Shown here: piece after piece, positions 1-8,465 of the stretch
How positions within the stretch are numbered: the stretch's first letter is position 1
Layout: the number at the start of each line of letters is the position of its first letter
Origin: Oribacterium sp. UBA4274
GTDB taxonomy: Bacteria > Bacillota > Clostridia > Lachnospirales > Lachnospiraceae
NCBI GenBank assembly: GCA_002396005.1
Contig: DGVW01000076.1
Location: 1 to 44,563, forward strand
Length of the DNA: 44,563 nt
Reading direction: 5' to 3'
Translations under genes and position numbers: made by a program
Notes under the pieces: model-generated
Databases searched by the model: none
What the model was told of the DNA's origin: nothing
The model's input: the letters and a program-made list of their open reading frames with translations, nothing else

Positions 1-1030
1 CGGCCTGTAAAGCGGCATCCAGTGAAGCTAAACTCTCCACTGCCTCTGATGCATAATCTTCATAATCAGCCTGACCCGACAATCCCTCGGCGGATGAGGT
101 AACAGTCGATGAATCAATGTCTCCTGTCGGAGTCAATACCATCGTGTCATCATTTATATCAGTGGACGCTCCATCATCCACCTTTGCGGCGCTTTCACCC
201 GTCGTTATGATCGTGGTGTCAGCGTTAACGCCTTCATTAAGTTCCTTGTAATACTGATCCAGATCTCTTACTGCACCGTCCTGATCAATGATCAGGATCT
301 CTACTCTACGGTTAGCTGCACGTCCCTCACTTGTACTGTTGTCCTCAAGTGGTCTGAACTGTCCATATCCTATGGAAACCAGCTTTTCCGGATCCAGGAA
401 CTGTTTATTCTGAATGTATATACAAACCTCTGCAGCTCTCATGGAGCTAAGCATCCGGTCATTTCTTGCGTTGTTGATACGGGTCGGGTCTGCCTGTGCG
501 GTATGACCCATCACGTTCACCTGTGATATCAACTCATTGTCTCCACTTATTGTATCACATAAAACGTCCAATGTCCTCTGTCCCTGCTCTGTTAATACAG
601 AACTATCTCCTGCAAAAAAGGCTTTATCCTTGAAAACCACGAAAGTGTAATCCTCACCTCTTGTTACGGTCACACCCTCAACTCCGGCTTCATTAAGAGC
701 CTGTGCAATCTGCAGATAGATCTGAGACAGATCTGACTCCTCGAGCTGATTCTGCTCAATCTCAGGATTTCCGACAATTCCCTCCGGTTCAACACCTTCT
801 TCAACTACCTCAGCATTGATGAGTGCTGTATCTTCAGCAGCCTCCTTGGCTCGCTCACTCGGTGTTTTGCCATCAGGATAAATACTTCTTACAAAAAGAT
901 CCCATTTAGCGCTGTCAACGCTGGACATGGAGTACAAAAGAACGAAAAAGCATAGAAGCAAGGTTACAAGGTCACCATACGTGTCCATCCAGCTTCCGCC
1001 TTCGTCACCTCCTCCACCTTTCTTTTTCAT
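1..1030 (-). CDS. motB: Flagellar motor stator protein MotB (3' end cut by window)
   Basis: MotB is the peptidoglycan-anchored stator subunit that, with MotA, forms the ion channel driving the flagellar motor. The reading frame opens with ATG at 1030 behind a GGAGGAGG site inside the end of motA and stays open to base 1, giving at least 343 codons. The N-terminus is MKKKGGGGDEGGSWMDTYGD followed by one membrane helix; Asp20 sits where the ion-binding Asp of MotB lies. A periplasmic OmpA-like domain follows (about residues 140-255) with the NDR and RAANRRVEI elements of peptidoglycan binding. After it comes an acidic Ser/Thr/Asp-rich tail of at least 85 residues. MotB proteins usually end soon after the OmpA domain, so this tail is unusual. 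Only 3 bp separate it from motA, so the two are surely co-transcribed. Confidence 0.93.
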   Translation of the reverse strand, partial: MKKKGGGGDEGGSWMDTYGDLVTLLLCFFVLLYSMSSVDSAKWDLFVRSIYPDGKTPSERAKEAAEDTALINAEVVEEGVEPEGIVGNPEIEQNQLEESDLSQIYLQIAQALNEAGVEGVTVTRGEDYTFVVFKDKAFFAGDSSVLTEQGQRTLDVLCDTISGDNELISQVNVMGHTAQADPTRINNARNDRMLSSMRAAEVCIYIQNKQFLDPEKLVSIGYGQFRPLEDNSTSEGRAANRRVEILIIDQDGAVRDLDQYYKELNEGVNADTTIITTGESAAKVDDGASTDINDDTMVLTPTGDIDSSTVTSSAEGLSGQADYEDYASEAVESLASLDAALQA

Positions 1031-1033
1031 CTG

Positions 1034-1837
1034 TTATTTACCTCCTCCGTCTCCGGCCTTCTTAAGCAACTTGGTCTGCTGTCCGCGCTGAAGTGACGCA
1101 AGCAGATGTTCTCTGATATACTTAGGGTTCTCACCTGCCTGTATTGATAAAACTCCTTCGATGACCGTTGAACAGTACAGGACTTCCTCTCCCTCTCTTA
1201 TGGCAAGTTTCTGCGCAATAGGGTGAAAGATGATGTTGGAAAGTGCTGATCCATAGAATGTTGTGATCATGGCAACACCCATGTCCTGTCCGAGTGTACT
1301 TGCACCGCCGGAACCCGAAAGGTCCATACCTCTAAGCATGTTTACAAGTCCAACAAGTGTACCGATCATACCAAATGCCGGTGCAAGCGCCGAGCCCTTT
1401 ACATACATACCTCTCGCTTCATCATGTCGGCTCATCATATCCTCTACCTGACGTTCAAGTATAAATCTTACCTTGTCAGGATCGTTTGCATCTACGATCA
1501 TAAGTACTGCTGATTTAAAAAACGGCTCCTTGATCTCTCCTGCTTTCTCTTCCAGTGCAAGAAGTCCGCTCTGTCGTGCGATCATCGCAAGATCTACTAT
1601 CTGATCAACTGTCTTTGGAACATCGTACTTTTTACCTCCCCTGAGACATGTACCTACATGCTTCGGGATATCCTTAAGAATTCTGAATGGGTAACAGGCT
1701 ATAATACAGGCTATCGTACCTCCAACTACGATGACTAACGATGGCATATCGACGAAGTTTCCAAGCTTGTCCATACCGATACCATTAACGATTAGTGCCG
1801 CAGCTATAATCCAACCGATCAAAAGCGTTAAATCCAT
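1034..1837 (-). CDS. motA: Flagellar motor stator protein MotA
   Basis: Stator subunit that surrounds the MotB helix and pushes on FliG. The 267-residue length is normal for the family. Four hydrophobic segments can be seen: residues about 2-22, 33-52, 150-172 and 185-205. Between helices 2 and 3 is the cytoplasmic domain carrying the charged stretch RFILERQVEDMMSRHDEARG, which matches the Arg/Glu region contacting FliG in known MotA proteins. The third helix contains the conserved PAFGMIGTLVGLV pattern. It lies between flbD (26 bp upstream) and motB (3 bp downstream), and appears to be transcribed from the sigma-28-type promoter ahead of flbD. The protein ends in a Lys/Gly-rich tail. Product is secure; whether it conducts protons or sodium cannot be told from this reading. 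Confidence 0.95.
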   Translation of the reverse strand: MDLTLLIGWIIAAALIVNGIGMDKLGNFVDMPSLVIVVGGTIACIIACYPFRILKDIPKHVGTCLRGGKKYDVPKTVDQIVDLAMIARQSGLLALEEKAGEIKEPFFKSAVLMIVDANDPDKVRFILERQVEDMMSRHDEARGMYVKGSALAPAFGMIGTLVGLVNMLRGMDLSGSGGASTLGQDMGVAMITTFYGSALSNIIFHPIAQKLAIREGEEVLYCSTVIEGVLSIQAGENPKYIREHLLASLQRGQQTKLLKKAGDGGGK

Positions 1838-1863
1838 CTAACTAAGCCTCCTGTAACCCTAAA

Positions 1864-2079
1864 TCAGTCAACTCTATCCGAAACTGTCAGTCCTTTGGAT
1901 GTAAACACCCTTGAAAGGAACTTCTCGATCTGTGCCTCGATATCCTCCAGACTGTTCTTAACTATATAGTAATCGCCGGTAGTAAGCTTCACCTTGGTTT
2001 CCGGAATCCTCTCTATAGTCAATATCTGGAGGTAACTCACGTAAAGCGGTTCCCCGTTTAATCGGATGAGTTCAATCAT
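1864..2079 (-). CDS. flbD: FlbD/SwrD family flagellar protein
   Basis: A 71-residue protein beginning MIELIRLNGEPLYVSYLQI, the diagnostic start of the short FlbD family found in Firmicute and spirochaete flagellar operons. The Bacillus subtilis member (SwrD, formerly YlzI) is known to raise flagellar motor power, and placement directly before motA-motB agrees with a motor-related role. The start ATG at 2079 has a GAGAGGG ribosome site about ten bases upstream. It is the first gene after the sigma-28-type promoter at 2099-2125, so it heads a flbD-motA-motB unit that can be expressed separately from the hook/basal-body operon. The biochemical function of the family is still poorly defined. Confidence 0.9.
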   Translation of the reverse strand: MIELIRLNGEPLYVSYLQILTIERIPETKVKLTTGDYYIVKNSLEDIEAQIEKFLSRVFTSKGLTVSDRVD

Positions 2080-2098
2080 TATCTTTACCCTCTCAATT

Positions 2099-2125
2099 TT
2101 ATCGGCTATAGCGGCGCTATATATA
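2099..2125 (-). promoter_or_regulatory. Sigma-28 (SigD/FliA-type) promoter for flbD-motA-motB
   Basis: Read on the minus strand: TATA, 15 bases, GCCGATAA. The Bacillus sigma-D consensus is TAAA-N15-GCCGATAA, so the -10 is perfect and the -35 matches three of four. Transcription would start near 2092, about 13 bases before the flbD ATG. The spacer is almost filled by a perfect 9-bp inverted repeat (2108-2135). The match is seen in sequence; the regulation is inferred. Confidence 0.75.
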
Positions 2126-2135
2126 ACGCCGCTAT
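2108..2135. repeat. Perfect 9-bp inverted repeat overlapping the flbD promoter
   Basis: ATAGCGGCG and CGCCGCTAT enclose a 10-base AT-rich loop. On the plus strand it is followed by a T-rich stretch, but on the minus strand (direction of flgE transcription) there is no U-run. It is therefore a poor terminator for flgE. It covers the spacer and -35 of the sigma-28-type promoter, so it could be an operator, or partly terminate read-through from flgE. Confidence 0.6.
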
Positions 2136-2170
2136 CAATATTTTTATCATTTTTAAGCGATATTATAAGC

Positions 2171-3208
2171 TTATCTCTTCATATTTACAAGTTCTTGTAG
2201 AATTTCGTCAGAAACTGTAATGATTTTTGAGTTAGCCTGGAAGCCTCTCTGGGTTGTTATCATATCAGAGAACTCCTTGGCAAGATCTACATTGGACGCT
2301 TCGAGATAACCTGCCATAAGTGTAGGTGTAGCACCTACGCCCGGCTCTGTGGCTGTTACATGTCCTGTATTGTCGCCGGTTGATGCATTGAAGGTATTGT
2401 TACCACCCTTCATAAGACCTTCCTGATTCTGGAAAGAAGCTATGGCTACTTTACCGAGAATGATGGACTTTTCTTCACCCTTATCCTCAATGATTCCCTT
2501 GATAACGCCGTCATTACCAATCTCTACGCTCTTCATCTGAATTGCTTCAGCCTCGTACTTTCCTGCTGCGGAAACATCCAGATCTTTATAATCAGGAGCT
2601 CTCAAAGCATAAAGCTCCTTTGCTCCAGAAGAAGCTCCATTCGTGTCATTTGTATCGGTAGAAGTTTCTCCCGCACCATAGGCTGTTGGATCTGTCAGAG
2701 TGTTAGGTCTGAATCCATAAACGAAATTACCATTGGCATCTACTACATATCCGTTTGAATCTATATTGAACTGTCCTACTCTTGTATATGAAAAGTTAGC
2801 TTCCTTCATATCCTTTGTAGTCTTAACAATAGCAGTTGCTGATGAAGTATCTACTGTTACCGGATTTGCAAGGTTTCCGGAATTGGTGATAAAGAAACCG
2901 GAGCCGTTGATGGATGCATTAAAGCCTCCAACATATGAAGGTGTTGATGATGTAAAATCTGTCGCTATAGACCCGGTAAGTGATCCATAACCATACTGAG
3001 CGCCGTTTATACCACCGCTTTTCGCAACACCACTTGTTGCCTTACCTGTTGCTGATGCATTGGAAGTCTGATACATTGTGTCCTTGAAGCTATAACTCTG
3101 AGCCTTAAAGCCAAAGGTGTTTACATTGGCTATATTGTTACTGATTACATCAAGCTTGTTCTGATGTGATCTAAGTCCTGCTACTCCTGAGTCCATTGCT
3201 CTTAACAT
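2171..3208 (-). CDS. flgE: Flagellar hook protein FlgE (hook/rod family)
   Basis: A 345-residue axial protein. The N-terminus MLRAMDSGVAGLRSHQNKLD and the following ISNNIANVNTFGFK motif are the N-terminal rod/hook signature. The C-terminal stretch from NVDLAKEFSDMITTQRGFQA on, with its final heptad repeat, is the matching C-terminal helix; together they form the coiled-coil core of the hook. The variable middle is Ser/Thr/Gly-rich, as expected for a surface-exposed domain. It lies downstream of fliK, flgD and the TIGR02530 gene, the usual FlgE slot in Firmicute operons, which favours FlgE over FlgF/FlgG. It is exported by the flagellar type III apparatus, so no Sec signal peptide is expected or seen. 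The start at 3208 has an AAAGGA site ten bases upstream. Confidence 0.9.
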   Translation of the reverse strand: MLRAMDSGVAGLRSHQNKLDVISNNIANVNTFGFKAQSYSFKDTMYQTSNASATGKATSGVAKSGGINGAQYGYGSLTGSIATDFTSSTPSYVGGFNASINGSGFFITNSGNLANPVTVDTSSATAIVKTTKDMKEANFSYTRVGQFNIDSNGYVVDANGNFVYGFRPNTLTDPTAYGAGETSTDTNDTNGASSGAKELYALRAPDYKDLDVSAAGKYEAEAIQMKSVEIGNDGVIKGIIEDKGEEKSIILGKVAIASFQNQEGLMKGGNNTFNASTGDNTGHVTATEPGVGATPTLMAGYLEASNVDLAKEFSDMITTQRGFQANSKIITVSDEILQELVNMKR

Positions 3209-3338
3209 ATGTTTATATCCTTTCTATTATGCAGATAGCCTGAAATATTGCTATCTCTCCTATCACATTAAACGATAGAAAGTACGATCCGGAGCCGTCA
3301 CTTCGGGACGTTCTCCCGGCATCCTGAAAAGGTCCTGC

Positions 3339-3734
3339 CTACATAAATACCGCACTGTCTATATTTGTAAGTGTCTTATTTTTCATGTCGTCCTCTGCCA
3401 TGGTAGTCACCACAACATTGTTAGGAACATTCACTATGAAGATTCCCTGACGACCTATAACTGCCACATCTTTGGCGCCTTTCTTTCTCGCCTCCGAAAC
3501 TGCGTTCTGAAGATTATCCATGAGACTTTCGTTCATTTCTATATGTCTCTCCGAAAGCCGCTTAGCTGCATGCTTACTGAAGCTAAGTTCGTTCTTTACT
3601 TCATTCTGCAGTTTAGTTAACTGTTCCTGAAAGGAAGTGCCGCTATCTCTTGTGTTGCCCTCTGCAGCATTGTTTCCTACCAGATTCCGGTACTCTACTG
3701 ACTGCAGTCTCCTGGATGTTAAGTCAAAATCCAT
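3339..3734 (-). CDS. Flagellar operon protein, TIGR02530-type
   Basis: A 131-residue protein in the slot between flgD and flgE where Firmicutes and related bacteria carry a small conserved protein known as 'flagellar operon protein' (TIGR02530). The recognisable core is FSKHAAKRLSERHIEMNES, followed by a helix and a short beta region ending in VTTMAEDDMKNKTLTNIDSA. The first 40 residues are polar and probably flexible. The start at 3734 follows an AGAAAGGA site. The family function is not established; a role in hook assembly is inferred only from its constant position. A 130-bp gap with small inverted repeats (for example GGGA/TCCC near 3310) separates it from flgE. Confidence 0.8.
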   Translation of the reverse strand: MDFDLTSRRLQSVEYRNLVGNNAAEGNTRDSGTSFQEQLTKLQNEVKNELSFSKHAAKRLSERHIEMNESLMDNLQNAVSEARKKGAKDVAVIGRQGIFIVNVPNNVVVTTMAEDDMKNKTLTNIDSAVFM

Positions 3735-3792
3735 AGCTTTCCTTTCTGAATATTCTTAAAGCTTTTTCATATTCATGTTTCGATATTCAGTT

Positions 3793-4272
3793 TTAAATAT
3801 TCACCGGTGTTGTCTGATTACCGTTTCCGTTCTTAACGCTTGTAATCTGTGAAAGCTTATAATCTGTAGTGTCTCCTCTTAGTCTCACTATCGGTTCATC
3901 ACCTGTAAGCTGTACGGAATCAATGATACCTGTCTTTGTGGTGGCTGCCTGTCCGGTTGATTCATTGGCCTCAATGACTACAGTGACCTCCTTGCCTATC
4001 ATACCTACCGAGTAGCTCTGCTGTGCAAATGCTATCTGACTGTCAACAGCCTCTGTCATGGATGTCAGTGACTGAACCATAGCCATCTGTGACATCTGCG
4101 CAAGCATCTCACTGTTATCCATAGGATTGGTATAATCCTGATTGGCCAACTGTGATGCCAAAAGCTTGAAATAACTGCTGATAGTCAATGTGTTCTTGTC
4201 ATTGGACTCTGCACTGTAGCTTCCGGTTTTGTACGGATTTGATGCACCGGATACGCCCGATACCTCTGCCAT
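3793..4272 (-). CDS. flgD: Flagellar hook capping protein FlgD
   Basis: FlgD forms the scaffold cap on which hook subunits polymerise. At 159 residues this is a short FlgD, close to the B. subtilis form, consisting of the conserved N-terminal region (TISSYFKLLASQLANQDYTN, PMDNSEMLAQMSQMAMVQSL) and a short beta-rich C-terminal part (residues 85-150) without the extra Fn3-like domain of larger FlgD proteins. An AGAAAGGAG site precedes the ATG at 4272. It follows fliK by 62 bp and precedes the TIGR02530 gene by 58 bp, the usual order. Confidence 0.92.
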   Translation of the reverse strand: MAEVSGVSGASNPYKTGSYSAESNDKNTLTISSYFKLLASQLANQDYTNPMDNSEMLAQMSQMAMVQSLTSMTEAVDSQIAFAQQSYSVGMIGKEVTVVIEANESTGQAATTKTGIIDSVQLTGDEPIVRLRGDTTDYKLSQITSVKNGNGNQTTPVNI

Positions 4273-4334
4273 ATAGCTTCTCCTTTCTGTATTTAAATCT
4301 TAATGGATTGAAGCTGTTAATATGTTTCAATCTC

Positions 4335-5726
4335 TTAAACAAGTCCCAGTCTCATCTGCTGTAAAAATGAGGAATTACTCGTTTCACTTGATGCCTGCTG
4401 CTGTCTCTGGCGTGATGCCTGCTGCTCGGCATTTTCATTGGACTCTCGTCCGCTTGCCATATCCTGCTTTGTGCTGCTCTGCTGCGTGTTCGGGATATAA
4501 ACGTTAGTCTCCTGTCCTGTTTTCTGCTGGATGATGTTGGCCATAGCCGAAGCACTCTGGGTAAGCAGTTCTACTGTCTTCTGATTTGTAGCACTGATAG
4601 TAACCGCTGCATGTCCACTGTCATAGTTTACATTGATAGTGATCTTTCCGAGTTTCTCCGGATCAAGCTCGATAGTAAGCTGTCCGTTCTTAGCAGGAAA
4701 TCTCGATGACAAAAGATTTGTGAGATCATCCGCAACAGTTGTTTCGGTTGTTCTCATCATCATCGTTTCATTGGTTCCTGCATTTGCTGCCTGTGCCGCA
4801 TCCGTTCCCTGACTCTGTACCGCATTAGTGCCTGACGAAGTTCCGGCTGCCGAAAATGCTATAGGCATTGACGCTGCAGGATCATCTGCTGCTGTCTTGG
4901 TCTCCTGGATAATGTCATCAGCCTTTCTGCCTGTAGGTCCCTTTTCCATCTGCGCCGAATTTGCCTTACTGCCTGCTTCCGGTGCTCTGCCTGTAGGTCC
5001 ATTAGTATCCATAGACGGTGAACCACTTGGAGTATTGGTGCTGTTAGTAACCAGCTTTCCCTGCCCCTCCAGACTCTTCAGGATCTCTTCCCTACTCATT
5101 TTGGTATCTTCAACAACATTGGCAACCTTGGTATCGGTAACTTCACTACCGTTTCTCTCAGATTCGAGTGATGACTTGAGAGCCGCCTCTTCATCCTCTC
5201 CGTTTCTGGTCTCCATGGTTACAGAATTGCCATCCTGCTGAGGAACCAGATTCTGTTGTGTTGCTACAGGTCCGCCTGTATCGGATGTGGATGTGCTTAA
5301 TGCAACTGCACTAGGTGGTTTCGCTTCAGTAGTTATCTTGCTTGTTACAAGCTCTACCTCACCACTTGCAGTACTTACCTGATCCGTCGGAAGACTGTTT
5401 ACGAGGGCGAGCAAAGCTGCAATATCCTCTTCTGTGCGTGCCTTTATCTCTTCGCCCGCATCCTTCTTCTCCAATGCCTCAGGCTTTACTTCGTTCGCAG
5501 GACCTCTTGCCGGACCAGTCTGCGGGACTGAGTTACCTTTTGCATCGTTTCCTGTGACATTGATTCCACTGGCTGCCTTGCCGTCAACATTCTGTGCATC
5601 AAGGAGCGTAGAAAAGTCAATGCCGCCCGTTCCGGAAGAATCAGATCCAGGACCATATCCCGAAGGCCCTGTAGTTCTTGATACAGTTCCTGTCGAACCT
5701 GAAAAATAATTATTTACAAGTTCCAA
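4335..5726 (-). CDS. fliK: Flagellar hook-length control protein FliK
   Basis: FliK is the molecular ruler that measures hook length and switches the export apparatus from hook to filament substrates. Residues 1-330 are low-complexity, rich in Ser/Thr/Ala/Glu/Pro and presumably extended, as in other FliK rulers. The conserved C-terminal domain spans about 335-430: LTIELDPEKLGKITINV, then VTISATNQKTVELLTQSA. A Gln/Ser-rich tail of about 40 residues ends the protein. The start codon is TTG at 5724-5726 with a strong GGAGG site eight bases upstream. Total length 463 is within the family range. It is flanked by fliJ and flgD as expected. Confidence 0.88.
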   Translation of the reverse strand: MELVNNYFSGSTGTVSRTTGPSGYGPGSDSSGTGGIDFSTLLDAQNVDGKAASGINVTGNDAKGNSVPQTGPARGPANEVKPEALEKKDAGEEIKARTEEDIAALLALVNSLPTDQVSTASGEVELVTSKITTEAKPPSAVALSTSTSDTGGPVATQQNLVPQQDGNSVTMETRNGEDEEAALKSSLESERNGSEVTDTKVANVVEDTKMSREEILKSLEGQGKLVTNSTNTPSGSPSMDTNGPTGRAPEAGSKANSAQMEKGPTGRKADDIIQETKTAADDPAASMPIAFSAAGTSSGTNAVQSQGTDAAQAANAGTNETMMMRTTETTVADDLTNLLSSRFPAKNGQLTIELDPEKLGKITINVNYDSGHAAVTISATNQKTVELLTQSASAMANIIQQKTGQETNVYIPNTQQSSTKQDMASGRESNENAEQQASRQRQQQASSETSNSSFLQQMRLGLV

Positions 5727-5799
5727 ATTACTGCCTCCTTTCTTAAAAGTGTTTATATATGTAATCCATGTTCATGGGGATTACTATTCCTGATCGCTG

Positions 5800-6252
5800 T
5801 TACGCAGACCTTCCTATGGAGTTCTGCTGGTTTGTAACAAACTCATCGATAAAAGCTTCCTGATCTTTCTGCTCCATAGCCTTATAGGCTTCTGCCTTTT
5901 TCTCTTTCAGCTTCTCAAATTTATTGACATCGATATTTGCAGCAATAACCTCCTCTTTCTTTTTATCGGCATTAGCCTGCAAAATCTTAAGTGTTTCTTT
6001 TTCAAGTTCTACCTGTTTATCGAGATTATCTATCATTGATGAGTACATAAGGAACTTTTCTATAGCTGCTCCGCTCTTTTTGATCTCATCAAACTCTACC
6101 GTAAGATCGTTGGCTTTTTTCCTGAGATTCTCTATCTCAAGCTTTTTCTCATCAACAAATTTCATTCTTACAGCATACTGCTCCTTCAGGTCATCCAATA
6201 TACGCTGCTTATACTCAAGTACAGATTGAAGATTATATTGAAACTTTTTCAT
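5800..6252 (-). CDS. fliJ: Flagellar export chaperone FliJ
   Basis: A 150-residue, almost wholly alpha-helical, highly charged protein beginning MKKFQYNLQSVLEYKQRILD, the typical FliJ start. Long Lys/Glu heptad patterns (residues 5-135) indicate the two-helix coiled coil. In known systems FliJ sits in the FliI hexamer like the gamma subunit of an F-type ATPase and escorts export substrates. The gene starts 18 bp after fliI and has an AAAGGCGG site. Identity rests mainly on length, coiled coil, N-terminus and position, since FliJ sequences diverge widely. Confidence 0.88.
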   Translation of the reverse strand: MKKFQYNLQSVLEYKQRILDDLKEQYAVRMKFVDEKKLEIENLRKKANDLTVEFDEIKKSGAAIEKFLMYSSMIDNLDKQVELEKETLKILQANADKKKEEVIAANIDVNKFEKLKEKKAEAYKAMEQKDQEAFIDEFVTNQQNSIGRSA

Positions 6253-6270
6253 CTTTTCCGCCTTTCTCCA

Positions 6271-7575
6271 TCATCCAACGATGTTTTTCATTTTTTTAAG
6301 AACCTCATCGTAATTGAATGCTTCTTTTGTACCCTGTATCAGAAACTTATTTATCTCCGCATACTTACTTATCGCCTCATCCAGAGCAGCATTTGTACCC
6401 TTTTTGTAAGCACCTATGGAAATAAGATCTGCATTTTTCTGATACAGCCCCAACATGTTACGCATCCTTGATGCATACTTGTTGTGTTCCGGAGAGACTA
6501 TCTCTACCATAAGACGACTGACACTGGCTCCTATGTTTATAGCAGGATAATGATTCTCCGCCGCCAATGCTCTCGACAGAACTATGTGGCCGTCCAGGAT
6601 ACCTCTTACCGTATCCGCAATCGGCTCGTTCGTATCATCACCTTCTACAAGTACCGTATAAACGCCGGTTATGGAACCTTTGTTAAACTGTCCCGCTCTT
6701 TCCAATAGTCTCGGAAACTCTGCATAAATAGATGGTGTATAGCCTCTCGCTATAGGAGGCTCGCCTGTGGCAAGTCCTATCTCACGCTGAGCCATAGCAT
6801 ATCTTGTGAGAGAATCCATCATTAGAAGCACGTCCATCCCTCTGTCACGGAAGTACTCTGCAATAGTTGTTGCAACCAGTGGACATTTAAGTCGCAACAT
6901 GGCCGGCTGGTCTGAAGTAGCAACTACGAGAACGGATCGTTTCATCCCTTCCTCGCCCAGATCTTTCTGTGCAAACTCCAGAACCTCTCGGCCTCTCTCG
7001 CCTACAAGTGCTATAACATTGATGTCAGTTTTTACATTCTTGGCAATCATACCCATAAGGGTCGATTTACCTACACCGGAGCCTGCGAAAATTCCTATAC
7101 GCTGGCCCTTACCGATGGTATTGAGACCATCGATAGCTTTGATTCCAAAATCCAATCTTGAACGAATAGGAGGCCTGTCCAAAGGATTTGTATACCCACT
7201 GTTTACCGTGTAGGTCGTTGCATTGGCAGGAAACGGTGCCCCTCCATCCATCGGCTGCCCCAGGGCATTGATGATCCTCCCCTTCAGGAAATTACCTACA
7301 GGTACTCTCAGCCTATGCTTGGTATTTCTTACAAAGCTTCCTGATGTAATACCTGATGTAGCTTCATAAGTCATTAGCTGGATCTTATCCCCTTTAAAAC
7401 CTACAACCTCCGCCGGTATGCTCTTATTCAATTCATCATTGTGGATCATGCAGATATCCCCAACACTCGCCTTATCGCCTGAGGCCTCTATGGCCATCCC
7501 TACGATATTTTCGATTTTACCTACACGTCCAACTGTTTCGGACTTCCGGATCATGTCTGGAAGCTTTTCAAACAT
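6271..7575 (-). CDS. fliI: Flagellum-specific ATPase FliI
   Basis: The ATPase of the flagellar type III secretion apparatus, homologous to F1-beta. At 434 residues it is full length. Walker A is GSGVGKST (residues 165-172) and Walker B is the VLLMMDSLTRYA region. The ERGREVLEF stretch and the DTVRGILDGHIVLSR segment are also family hallmarks. An N-terminal beta-barrel domain covers about residues 10-95. The start ATG overlaps the stop of fliH by one base (TAATG), which suggests translational coupling, with a GAGGG site inside fliH. Confidence 0.96.
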   Translation of the reverse strand: MFEKLPDMIRKSETVGRVGKIENIVGMAIEASGDKASVGDICMIHNDELNKSIPAEVVGFKGDKIQLMTYEATSGITSGSFVRNTKHRLRVPVGNFLKGRIINALGQPMDGGAPFPANATTYTVNSGYTNPLDRPPIRSRLDFGIKAIDGLNTIGKGQRIGIFAGSGVGKSTLMGMIAKNVKTDINVIALVGERGREVLEFAQKDLGEEGMKRSVLVVATSDQPAMLRLKCPLVATTIAEYFRDRGMDVLLMMDSLTRYAMAQREIGLATGEPPIARGYTPSIYAEFPRLLERAGQFNKGSITGVYTVLVEGDDTNEPIADTVRGILDGHIVLSRALAAENHYPAINIGASVSRLMVEIVSPEHNKYASRMRNMLGLYQKNADLISIGAYKKGTNAALDEAISKYAEINKFLIQGTKEAFNYDEVLKKMKNIVG

Positions 7576-8465
7576 TACTCATTTCCCTCTTCTTCATCAC
7601 TGTAATCTATACCATTGAGATTCTCCCTTATGGTATCAAGCTGTGATGAAACACCAACATCTATCATCTCGCTTGGGGTCTCGATAACCGCATATCCCAT
7701 ATTTTCCTTGTCCTGCACAACGAACTTTACATTGTCTGAAATACGGGCAAGATCTGCAGCCACATCCTCGTCAACCGATAAAAGCTTTTCATAATCATAC
7801 TTATCAATATAAATCTTGATCCATTCCGTCTTCTTCATCTTCTCCACTTCAGCTATGATCATGCGTTTAATGATCTCACCGGAGGTTTCAAGACTTATAT
7901 GAATAACCTTTTCTGCCACCGCAATAGCAACCTCTTTAAGCTCATCCAGGTATCTATGGAAACTTTCTTCACGTTCTTCTCCGATCTGAATGATGGAGTG
8001 AGCTACTGCTGTCTGATACTTCTCTATGGTTTCCCTAAACTCTGCTTCTGCCTGTTGCTGAGCGGCTTTGCGGCCATCGATCATACCTTCCTGATGTCCG
8101 CTGTTATACCCCTCCTCATAGGCTTCTGTCTTAATCTGTTCCGCTTCAATTTGAGCACGGTTTATGATCTTTTCAGCTCTCTCCGAAGCATCCCTCAGCA
8201 TCTTACGCTGAAGTATGATGATTTCTTCGTCAGACTTAATATCTCCATTTTGAATTATCTGTTCAGGGCGCTGCATAGGTGCCTCATTGAAGGCCTGATA
8301 TGAAGAATTCTGATCCGGCGCCTTTTCTTCCTGTTCATCCGGAAGCTCTTCTGCACCGATAAAATTTTCTACAGGTGGAACAAACTGTTGGATACGTGCA
8401 TTGCGTCCGCCCTTGATAACCGAGCGTGAGGGTTTACCCTTATACAATGATTGTATCTTCTCCAC
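7575..8465 (-). CDS. fliH: Flagellar assembly protein FliH
   Basis: FliH is the peripheral-stalk-like regulator that binds FliI and tethers it to the export gate. The 296-residue frame has a polar N-terminal third, then a long Glu/Gln/Ala-rich helix with a GHQEGMIDGRKAAQQQAEAE segment (about residues 120-139; FliH proteins carry related Gly-spaced repeats). A C-terminal domain ends in VGVSSQLDTIRENL, similar to V/F-ATPase subunit E. The start is uncertain. The frame opens with GTG at 8465, which abuts a GGGAG site too closely; TTG at 8447 is an alternative. Either way it overlaps the end of fliG by up to 26 bp. Confidence 0.88.
   Translation of the reverse strand: MEKIQSLYKGKPSRSVIKGGRNARIQQFVPPVENFIGAEELPDEQEEKAPDQNSSYQAFNEAPMQRPEQIIQNGDIKSDEEIIILQRKMLRDASERAEKIINRAQIEAEQIKTEAYEEGYNSGHQEGMIDGRKAAQQQAEAEFRETIEKYQTAVAHSIIQIGEEREESFHRYLDELKEVAIAVAEKVIHISLETSGEIIKRMIIAEVEKMKKTEWIKIYIDKYDYEKLLSVDEDVAADLARISDNVKFVVQDKENMGYAVIETPSEMIDVGVSSQLDTIRENLNGIDYSDEEEGNE

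Noticed and set aside
4828..5709. Plus-strand frames opposite fliK
   Set aside because: They reflect the biased composition of the fliK low-complexity region, have no ribosome sites and show no recognisable domain.
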